Source: Nematopogon swammerdamellus (taxonomy: Eukaryota; Arthropoda; Insecta; Lepidoptera; Adelidae). Taken from it: DNA of 64,000 nt. A model generated the notes under the pieces. The model did no database searches. It was not told the DNA's origin and was given only the letters and a program-made list of their open reading frames with translations. The stretch spans positions 16,637,791-16,701,790 of the forward strand of contig OX336344.1 in the NCBI GenBank assembly GCA_946902875.1, written 5' to 3'. Shown here piece after piece: positions 1-11,200 of this stretch. How positions within the stretch are numbered: the stretch's first letter is position 1; each line of letters begins with the position of its first letter. The position numbers and the translations under genes are program-made.

Positions 1-33
1 GGAAAAGTGTTTGAGAGGGCATATTTCGGAAAC

Positions 34-345
34 TACTGATCCACGACTACTCATCCGCTGGAGAAAATGATAGGCCTCGACGAGATAAATTTTTTTTTAA
101 TTTTAATTTTTTTGTTTCTTTTTTTTACATAACATTGCCTTGTTTTAAATTTCAACTTCGTAGGATAAGAGGAAGTGGTTCTAATTTGGCTTCCAAGAAT
201 TGACCCACACATACTAAAAAACCAACATACAGGGAAAGTTAAATAAAAGCTTGTAAAATATTTTTAACCTACATTTAATTGCTCTAATAAAATTATACTA
301 CTGATCCACGACTACTCATCCGCTGGAGGAAATGATAGGCCTCGA
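34..345 (+). repeat. direct repeat pair
   Basis: CTACTGATCCACGACTACTC ATCCGCTGGAG and GATAGGCCTCGA occur at 34-81 and 298-345. Otherwise AT-rich with long T runs; no gene seen in 1-550. Confidence 0.75.
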
Positions 346-550
346 TAGGATTTTTTTTTTCGAAAACTACTGCTCCCAAACTAATCGTGTGGTGGGACAA
401 GCAAGGATAGGTATCGATGAGATCTTAAATTAAAGAATCTGCGGCCGTGTCTCCTACACAGCCCACTCGCTTTTTTTTTATTGAAAGCGCGACACAATCC
501 TTTTTAACAAATTCCTGTTTTCAAACAATTTCCCTTTTAAAAGCTGATAT

Positions 551-625
551 TTGTCAGAGCCATCCCACAGGTGCAAGCCGTACTCCAAGGATGACCTGAT
601 CTGCGATTTGTGCAAAAGGACTTTA
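551..625 (-). mobile_element. jockey/CR1-like LINE fragment
   Basis: Reverse complement reads QIRSSLEYGLHLWDG, the degraded version of the [14 protein letters not shown] motif just after the RT palm. It is a short, isolated remnant. Confidence 0.6.
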
Positions 626-2095
626 CGTGCACAAGAAATTTATGTGATTCTTTCTTGGTTGGTTCTTGTTTGCTTCTTACAGATTTTGAATCTAATATTT
701 ACTTGCTTTTATGACAAAGTGGTTCAAAAACTTTAAAGGGAGGAATACGAAAGTATGAAAAACTGGTCTCGTTTAAATAGTTAGTGAGAAATTATTATTT
801 AAGTTGACCGCAAAATTAAGTTTGTTTGTAATATATTTATGTATCATAAAATTAATCTTGAGATGAACTTAATTTACATTGTGTTTGTGGCTTTGAAGTG
901 GGAGGTGATGGTCGGGGGTGAGGAATGTTAATTATTTTTATAACCAGTTTGGTGGTTTAAAAAAATTATAAGGGTTAATTTATAGAAGATTCGTCACTAC
1001 GCTCCGCACCTTCTATAAATTAACCGTAACTTAATAGAGACCATGTCGAGGCAGCCCGTGTCGTTTTTGCATACATGAATAATCAAAATCAATGTTTTTG
1101 TGGTTAAAAAAAAGTAAAGTTTCCATTTTGCATGAAAATTTAAAAATTAAATGTTGTACGGAAAATATGTTCCTTTATTTTTTTTAAGTAAACTAAATAA
1201 ACTACGCGTACAGCAAAACACTAAAATTCCTATTTTAACTTGGTCTACGCAATAAGCTTACTAGTAATTTGCTAGCAAACCTCCCCACTGCAAAGCCACG
1301 CCCCCCATCGTATTTGTGCGGAACCCTCGGTTTGCGGGTTCGACTCTACTTGGTCTGTGTTTTTTTTTTATGTTAGTAACCTATTGACTTTATTTCTAGT
1401 AGACACTACTAAAGCTAAAATTTAGTTATTCCTGTCATTGTTGTCATTTTGAAAAAGAAAGACAGGAGTGAACGAATTATTTAAGAATCTTAATTTTAAG
1501 CACACAAATTTTAGGTGATGTTTGTTGCAAGTGATATGACACGTCTGAACTCGACAAAAATTGACAAATGCGCTTTAAATTTTTATAAAATAATTCACTC
1601 ATCGTCCATAGATTTTATTTCACAAATAAACGAAAAAAATTGCAATAAATGTTTTTAATAAAGAAATTAATAAAAACATTAAGAAATTAATTTCCGGTGG
1701 TGGAAACTCCGTTTATTTTTATATTAATTTTAGGTTTTAATGTTTTAAATGTAAAATTTATATAAAAAGAAACGTGTGAATAAATGGATAATAAAAATTA
1801 ATAATAACAAGTAAAAAGCCACCTCCATAGTTTTGAGCCGTTGCGGCAATTTATCGATCGACACGCGACATTCGCTTGTTTTGGAACATGCAATGTTGGT
1901 AACAGTTGAAGTATCACCTGCTGCGCTACTAGCAGCGGCGCCACGTGGCCGCGCGCGCGAAGCGCCCCACTGTGGGCGGAGTTTCTTCCCTTCCCCTCGC
2001 ATTCTCTACCCCTGCTTCACCCCCTCGAATACCTACTGCGGCCGATATGACAGGACCTTAACACAATCATAACAAAGTGTGACCGTGTCCCGCAG
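626..2095 (+). other. intronic sequence upstream of peroxidase exon A
   Basis: AT-rich; a GC-rich stretch at 1905-1990 (GGCGCCACGTGGCCGCGCGC) and a repeat end at 1690-1790. No coding exon recognised. Confidence 0.5.
974..1026. repeat. 16-bp inverted repeat
   Basis: GGTTAATTTATAGAAG and its reverse complement separated by ~21 bp; isolated. Confidence 0.75.
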
Positions 2096-2293
2096 GAGAT
2101 CTGCGATCAAACCAGAGTCCGTTGCTGGCTCTGTATCAGATCTATTTACTCCGGTACCACAACTGGATAGCCAAACAGCTGGGGCAGAGTAACCCTCACT
2201 GGGACGACAATACCACGTTCCAGGAGGCCCGACGCTTGTTAATCGCAATATTTCAGCACATCACTTATTATGAGTGGCTGCCGCTCTTCTTGG
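2096..2293 (+). CDS. peroxidase exon A (distal Arg region)
   Basis: Acceptor CCCGCAG at 2089-2095, donor GTATGT at 2294. The first codon is split: one base comes from an exon left of the window. The exon reads [26 protein letters not shown].. and ends ..[10 protein letters not shown]. The Arg of GDLR is the conserved transition-state residue of the family. The HNWIA..NPHWDD block matches the usual HNRIA..NPHWDDE consensus. Confidence 0.93.
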
Positions 2294-5200
2294 GTATGTG
2301 CTTCATCTTAAGTGCTAGTTAAGAATAATAAATATAGAAATATCATTCATGATTTCAAATTTGTTGCGTTTGCGGTCGAAACACACGGTCCTTGAATCAG
2401 TGAAGCCAAAAGCTTCTTGAATAGGCTTGGCCCTCTGCTGGTGGACGCAACTGGCGCCTCGCAATCAAGGGCCTACTTTATTCAAAGCCTTGCCATCCAG
2501 CGGGGTAATGCCGCAAGCATTCTAGAAACTTTCGTGAACGCGCCTTTTGATAGTTATTATAATGCTTGTTAGGTAGTTTAAAGTATTTTAGTTATTTGCA
2601 TTGCTTTTTAGGCTTCCGTACCTCAAAACAGGAAAAAACCGGACAAGTGCGAGTCGAACTCGCGCACCGAGGGTTCCGTATCGCCATGTCATGGTCAGCG
2701 CCACTTACGCCATCTATGTATTAGTTAAAACGCTTCATCCTCTTTTCGGTAGATGGCGCCTATACACTTTTTAGTTTCTTGTATGGGGACCCCGTGAATT
2801 TTTTAATTTTTCTTATTTTGATTATTGGTCAAAATAACACATATTCTGTGAAAATTTCAACGGGCTACCCATTACGGTTCAAGAGATACAGCCCTCGGAC
2901 AGACGGACAGACAGACAGACAGATAGCCAAGGCTTAGTAATAGGGTCCCGTACGACGGATACGGAACCCTAAAAGCGGAACACTTATAGCATGACTTCGT
3001 TGTGCCTACGTCTGTCTGTCAGTTTGTCTGTCAAGACCGTTTTTCTCAAGAACGGATAGAGGTATCAATTTGAATTAATATCAAATACCCTCGTACTACA
3101 TTTCCTCGGAGGTGTAAAAAATGTAAGCTTGTAAGTCAACGCAATCACAAGATATGGTCATTTATTTTACATATTTTGCTACTGGCACATCAAATCAAAC
3201 CTATAGAGTACTTCCCGTTAACCTAGAATCATGAAATTTGGTAAGAAGCAAGGTCTCACAGCACAAATAAAGGAAAAATGAAAAGGAAAGAGAGGAGAAA
3301 TGCTAAAATTGTAATTAAACGACATTAAAAAATTTTTTTTTTATGTGTCAAGACAAGACCCTTTTTCTCAGGAACGGATCAAGACATCAAATTAAAATTA
3401 ATATTAGATACTAAGTTCTGAGATCCCTTTGAGGTGTAGAAAATGCAAGCTTCTTAATCAAAATACAATCATAACATCAAAACATACGGCTATTTATCGC
3501 AAACTCACTCAAATCAAAACCTACAGGGTACTGCCCGTTGACCTGGAGTAATGAAATTTGGCAAGAAGCAAGGTCTCCCAGCACAAGTAAAGGAAAAATA
3601 ATAAAATTGTAAATTCGTAGTTATGTCATATAAAATATATATATATTATATTTTAACTACAAGAATGCCTGCCAGTCGAACCATTGCTGTAGTTTTTATT
3701 TGGACGTTTCGTGATTTTCCAAAACACAGTTATTTTTGTAGATACATAATACAAATATATTGCGTGATGCTATGAAACCGTGTATGAAACCCTCGATGCG
3801 CGACTCGCAATTGGCGGCTTTATATGGATTGAACTGAAAAAAAAAATTTTTTTTTTGGGCAACTGTTAAAAGGTATCATATTTAAAATCAATTTGAAGGG
3901 TAGATAGATAGATAGAAATACTTTATTGCTCCAAAAACATTTTACATAAACACACAATAAGAAATTTACATGAGGGGCAAAGGCGAACTTATCCCTTACA
4001 GGGATTTCTCCCAGTCAACCTTTGGATGTTTGAGAGTCGTATGTTGCGAGATATAAGTAGGTAGTAGCAAAAGACTTGAGTGTGGGAATGTAAAATATAA
4101 TATAAGGAAAATAACTATAATATACTATAATATACACTACATATAAGTACATACTAGTTAATTAAACGTATAAATTACTATTTAGGGCCTTCACATCTGA
4201 AGGCAAAGAAGGTGATCTACCCCGGCTCAGCGGGCTACATCGATGACTATGACAAGGCGAAAAACCCCAGTGTGATGGACGAGCACGCTACTGCCGCTAT
4301 GAGGGATTTTCACACCCTTATCCGAGGAGCTCTCTAGTAAGATTCATGTACACGTATCATTAGAATTAATCTTTTTTTTTATAGTAAGCTCAACATGTGG
4401 GCCTGGCGCCAAGCCACCCATAAGGTGTCTAGCGACACCCATGGACGTTCGGTCGCATGCGGGGGCTGTCATGGGAATGTCATACCGGCCTGACAGGTGC
4501 CCATTCACGGCTCGCTTGAAGGACCCGAGACTATACTTGGCGGGAAATAATGTGTGGGCAGGGAGAGCGTTCCAGAGTTTACCGGTTCTGTGGAGGAAGG
4601 ATCTGCAGAACCGATTGGTACGCATCCGCGGTAGGTCCAGCGTATAGGGAGGCAATCCCTGCCCAGTGCGCGTTGTACGGAGGTGGAAAGGGGATGGCGG
4701 AATCGCGTTAAACAGCTCCTCCGAACACTCCCCGTGGAATAAGCGATAGAACACACTTAGGGCCCCGACATCCCTCCGAAGTTGCAGTGGTTCTAAATCG
4801 CGGGAAAATCCCATCCCACAAGTGCGAGCAGTACTCCAAGCAGGACCTAATCTACAATTTATAAAAAAGCAGCCTTTGACCCGGCGTGAAGTACCGTACG
4901 TACGTATTTTCGAATTTTCGACGTATCCGAGTGTTAGGTTACCTACCTATGGATGCAATTTATACAATAAACAAAAAGTATCTCGTTAAAATATGTATTC
5001 AAGGATTTTAATGAAACTTCTAAACTCTTCCGTTCATCAGCATGCAGAACGAGCCGAGAGTGTTGACAAACATCCTCCGCCTCAGCGATCATTTCAATCG
5101 CCCAAGAGTTTTGGAGAACGGCAGCTCTATGGATAGTTTGTGTCGCGGATCCACAACAGAGTCGGAAAGTGCACGCGACCAAAGGTGGACCTCAGAGATC

Positions 5201-8200
5201 ACCAAGTTCCTCTTCATGTAAGTTCAAATAAAACAACAACATATTTTAAAAACTATCAAAGTATATTGTAGCTATTGTCACTTTGAATTCAACAAGGTCT
5301 TATCGAGGGAAGGAGGATTTATGATTATCTCGCGGTTTATAATCTTATTTTCTGTATTAGCCATAATGCTATAACTGGTGCAACACAGACGTGGTGGAAC
5401 CACAGCAATCATAGGTTCATCGCCCTTCCCGCAATTGGCTCTAAGTATGCAGTTTGTTAGTATAGAGGTAATAGTTAAGTTTATAATGTAGATCATATTT
5501 ATATGGAATCGAGATAGGAATCTGAGCCTCGACGCACGTGATTTTGTGCGAAAAATTTATAATATCTCAGTCAATTTCTCGTGATTGATTCCAAATATTT
5601 ACAACTGTGGATGACTTTGGTGACGGCGCGACGGCATAAGGCATGATAATTAATATATAGAGTAAAATACTAACGAAAATGACAATTCGAAGTTTAGAAA
5701 TATGGAGATGTCATCCGTCCAGTCGCGTCATGATAATAACATATCATAAAATTATCATAACATCTTATCGTGGAGAGCGATCGAGAAAGAGTAAAGTTGT
5801 GTTTTGTGCAAGAGTGACAGTAACACAACAAAAACAAATCTTGTCGCGTGTTCAGCCGAATATTGTCGACCGCACCGACCAATGTCGCGCCTCGAGCGCC
5901 GCGCGCAGCTTATAGGTATTGGTGTAAACGTGTGCTTGTGTATGTGTAAATACGCGAGTGAGGCGCTTTATCGTATCATAGAATTAGATGGTTTTTAATG
6001 TGTTCGGTTGAATGTATTCGTGGTCGCAATGTTTCATATGAATCGTAGAAAAAATACTTTCTTTTTCTTGGTCTGTGACAGACAGTTAACATTGTTTCAT
6101 CGCGCAATACAGCTTCTGTTCCCCAACTCCATGGCTTCTGTACGTTTAGTTTGGTGGATAATAATAATAATAATCGACACCGCTCGAATTGTCCGGAGGT
6201 TTCTCTCTCTCGGGTCCGACCATCGGTAGCCTGGGTTCGCCCCGCCGCCGGTGGTGGTGGAAATTCAATTTTGTTATTTTATATTAATTTTAGATTTAAG
6301 TTTTTTTTATGTAAAATTAATATAAAAGAAAATGTGTCAATAAACGAATAAATAATAATGATTCAGAAAACACAATGAAACATTCGGCGGAGATCTTCGA
6401 GCGGCCGACATCGAGCGGAGCCGCAATCACAACCTCTGCGGCTACACGGCGGCGAGGGCTGCTTGCAACTTGAAGCCTGTTAAGAGCTTCCCGGACCTCT
6501 ATGACTACATATCCCATGAGGTAAGGAACATTGTAATGATTAAAATGTTGCTAATAAACTGTAGGTCCTTTCCCTTCTTACCTTACTAGGTGGTAGGGCC
6601 GCATATATCCAAATTCTAGTAGGCGAGTTGCTCTGATTGGTCGTTGCCAGTTTGCGGGAAATTTAAAATTCCCCCAGCGAACGTACTGAATCCGATATTC
6701 GTTTGGTCGTTTATGTGATTTGGTGGCTCAGTGGTACGGTGTAGGGTTTTTATTTTTTCGATCTCGACCATGGGTTCGTGTCCCTTTTGCCAAAATTGTG
6801 TTAAGCAATGTTAGGGTGTTAAAATTAGGTTATGGTTATTTTTTTATAACCACCTAAAAAAACTTTATTTTCGAAAATATTTTCGGAAATACTTCCGAAA
6901 TTTATATTTCTTACTTCTTTTTGTTAAGCAATGTTTAGGGTGTTAAAATTAGGTTATGGTTATTTTTTTATAACCACGTAAGAAACTTTATCTTCGAAAA
7001 TACTTCCGAAATTTAAATTTCCCGCCAAACTGGCATCGACCAATCAGAGCAACTCGCCTACTAGACTTTGGAAATATGCGGTAGAGCCCGGGTTGTTACC
7101 ACCGCATTGAACGAAAGGTCGGTCGAAGCGGCTATGCAAATAGTTTGAATTTTTCGTCCAGTTCAGCGTAGCCGGAACGTCCAAGGAAAGCACTCACATG
7201 GCACTTAGTTCCCCAAGGTGTTATGGGCTGACATCACGTGTGATGTATCAGTTTCCATAAAAATTATAAAATATAGATATTGTTAGTTACTGCCTATGTT
7301 GTTGTCTATTTGGCCAAATAAACATTTCGTTTAAATACCTGTCACCCTATTGGACGACGCTATAACTTTTCAAAATGGCGGCAAATGTAAATTCTGTTTT
7401 GACATTTGTGAAGTAAACAGATGCAGAATACACGTCAATAAGCCATGGAACCAAATTTTTTAATCTCTTTGCATGGAACGCTATTCTCCTCAAGAACGCG
7501 GAATTTTTTTGTGCAATAATTTGTCTTTGGTATTGACGCAGCGTGAATTTCGTCGAAAATTTCCGACTTCGGCCAGATCACCCGATTTGACCGCTCCAGA
7601 CTATTTTTTGTGGGGTTAGTAAGTCCCGGGTTTATGTAAACAATCCTCGGACTCTTGAAGAACCTGTCGCCGGAAGTTCTGACACAAGTGATGAAAAATG
7701 CCATAAAACGAGCCCGTATGGCCATTAATTCTGACGGCGGACACTTGACCGATATCATTTTCTCGATTTAATGAAAAATATTCTAATTCATTAAATAAAC
7801 ATAATCCATAAGTAGAACCAATGATTTCCTTTTAAAAAAAAAATTACAGCCAAAGAACATCAGGTGATTAATTTTGGCCCACCTTATAATTAGTTGAGTT
7901 TAATCCGGCTAGATTCGAAACACCACATCGCACTGTATGATGGTTGGTCGAAACGGATATGAAAAATAGTTGGTGGCTGCAATGACATTTAATATCGACA
8001 GGAAGAAAATGTGACGGGTGGATATCAGTCAACCATGTCACACTCTGTAAAGCCAGAAGAACCGTTGTTATATTAACCCTTTGTTTCCATTTCTTAGAAC
8101 GTATTCGCCCTCAAGTTGTTGTACCAGGAAGTGGAGAATATTGAACTGGCGGTGGGCGGCTCCTTGGAGAGAAATGTTGAGGGAGCGCTGGTGGGGGAAA

Positions 8201-11200
8201 CTTTCCTGTGCATCTTGATTAAGCAGTTCCTCAGAACGAGAAAGGGCGATTATTACTTCTACGAGAACGGAGCTGATCCCAAAACACGCTTCACTTTACG
8301 TTAGTATTAGTACAGATGAGAAGGTGATTATAGTGTGCGATACGTCTAAGTGGTGTGATAGGTCCAAAACCCTATTACCGAAATAGGTCTAAAACTCGGT
8401 TACCGAAATAGGCCCAAAACCCTATTACCGAAATGGGTAAAAATTAACTAGAAAAAAAGCAAGTGTGAACCTTGTTCACACACAGAGGGTTCCATACCAT
8501 TTTCTACTGGAGCACCACCGCTGCCCGTTCTTGATTTGGTTTGCCAGTGGCAAAATATGTGATTTATATGGTCGTATCTAGTGATTTCGTTGACTTAGAA
8601 GCTTAAATTTTTTTACACCTCTGAGGAAACGTAGACCTTAGTATGTTAATTTCAACTTGGTACCTCTACCCGTTCCTGAGAAAAAGGGTCTTGACAGACC
8701 AACAGACAGCCAGCCAGCCAGACGGACAACAAAGTGATACTATAAGGGTTTCGTTTTTTAGTCCTTTGAGGTACGGAACCCTAAAAAAAGCAAGTGCGAA
8801 CCTTGTTCACACACAGAGGGTTCCATACCATTATCTACTGGAGCACCACCGCTGCCCGTCCTACCCGCCCCGGGTCGCACGTCACACCCCGTGCCACCTT
8901 TTATAACTGCTGTTTGAGAAACCTACATAAAAAAATAATAATTTACAAACCGACTGCGAATAAAAATGAATGGAATGAAAAGGAAACATTTTTATTCAAA
9001 TCCTTCTACACGCCCTACTACTATAAAAATAATTCATCATACATAGTAGTTAACTGAAAAGTCAGAAACACATTTTTAATATAGGTATTTTATAAAAGAA
9101 GGAATCCAAAAAAGGCCTGGCTGGCAGAGGCCAAGAAAATACACAACTTGTTGATATCATTGCAGTCAACTATTGTTCTTTGTTGTAGAAATTATTAATG
9201 ATAACCCTTTACTTTTTACTTTTAGATAAAAAAAAACAAACACCACATATTTTTACTGGGAATCATTATGGAAACACTGGCTACACCACCACGTGTATAG
9301 AAAACCGGCGTCACTGCGCACTGTTCGCGTCGTTATGTGTCTGTCAGTCAGTCAGTCAGTCAGCGTGTGAGCGTCCACTGCTGGACATACGCCTCTCCAA
9401 TTTTTTTATGGGTCTGCCATAGATATAAAATAAATGTTTTTTTGCTTATTATTTGGTAAGAGTATACAGGTTCACGGAGCAGCGTGGCCAGGTTGCATAT
9501 TTCCAGTCTACTACGGGAGTGCCTCTGATTGGTGGAGAGACGAGTCGGAGCGAACCTAGCGGAGAAAACATTCAACACCTGATTGTTAACTGAATCGTTC
9601 ATTTACTAATAATATTTAGTAAATAAATAATAATTTGTTTACGCACTTTGGTGGGTCAGTGGCTAGAGTGTAGGGGCATTATTTCGAACTCGGTCGTGGG
9701 TTTGAGCCTCTTTTACCAATGTTTTTTTATTGCTTTTTTTTTAATCATTGTTAGGGTTTTAAAATTAGTTTATGGTTATTTTTATGACCACATAATAACA
9801 TTATTTTCGGAAATAATTCTAAAATTTTTATACTTCCTGCAAAAAAGTATTTTTTTAGTTTTGGGCAATTTTAGGGCTTAAAAATATGTATTATTATTGG
9901 TTTTTTCTGACCACATGAAAACTTTATTTTCGAAAATACTCACTTCCGAAATTTATATTTTCCTTAAAGTTCCTTCGTCGCTGAGAACGACCAATCAGAG
10001 GCACTCCCGTAGTAGACTTTGGAAATATGCGGCCAGGTTACGATATATTTAGAGTAAAGTTAAATATTTAAAAACTTATTTTATGCTCTTCTTTAGGTCA
10101 AAAAAACGAGATCCAGAAGTCAACATTCGCCAGGTTTCTTTGCGATAACGCTGACAATGTGAAAAACATGCAGAGGGCCGCCTTCATGAAGATTACATTA
10201 CGGTGAGTTTATCTACAAAAAAATTAAACCGACGAAAAAAGAAACTAAAGTCTTCATAAAAAAGGTAGCCCCCCCCCCCCCCCCCCCCCCCGTATCTACC
10301 CCCCGTAGATGGATGAGAAAGCGGAAGACCTCGTGTGGTAGCGTGCCTTGGGAGAGGCCTATGTCCAGCAGTGAAACGACACAGCCTGATGATGATGAAG
10401 ATGATGATTATGATGAGTCTTAATAACTAATCTCCTAAACTAATGTAACTAATTTTGAGTCGAGTCGAACTAAAGTTGAAGGGATGAGAAACTGGAGCAA
10501 GTGAACGAATTCGTATATCTGGGGAATATGTTCACGCGGGATGGAAAATGTGAAGGAGATGTAGAAAAGAGAGTGAAAGCCGGCAATCAAGTGAACGGGG
10601 CGTTGCACGCTATTATGAGCAGCCAAAGTATGTCAACTAGGGCACGTTTGGCTGTCCATGGTGGAGTGCTGGCACCTACACTTATGTACGGGAGTGAAAG
10701 TTGGGCATGGCAGACGAAGCATGAAAGCAGGATGGAAGAATGGATCATCTGGAGGAGACTAACGAAAGAAATTTATGGAGCAAATGTGAGTGAAAGAGTC
10801 GGGAAGGGTCGCCCTAGACGCATGTACCTGAACCAGATCGGGTATGTGCTCAAAAAGGGTCAAGTTCTTAGCACCCGTAACCGCCGAGAAGTTAGTCTGT
10901 TAGAGGCGGCAGAGGTGTGTCAGGATCGTGGCACGTGGAGATCCGTTGTCTCTGCCTACCCCTCCGGGAAACAGGCGTGACGCTATGTATGTAGTTTCTT
11001 TTTTCTTCGGTTTAATTTTTTTGTTAAAAAGTTTTATTTTTTTTATTTTTAGCTAGGTCTTAAGTTCTCATCTATATGAATTAAATAAGCCCAAACATGA
11101 GGTACCTGCTATAAACCGTTGAGGAGTTCCCTCGACTGTCTGCCGCCTCCATCATCAGACCCTCGATGAGAGTCATACATAACCCAGTTAGGTCTAAAGT

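Noticed and set aside
7435..7758. 107-codon frame on the - strand
   Set aside because: Antisense shadow of the decayed mariner-like transposase on the + strand.
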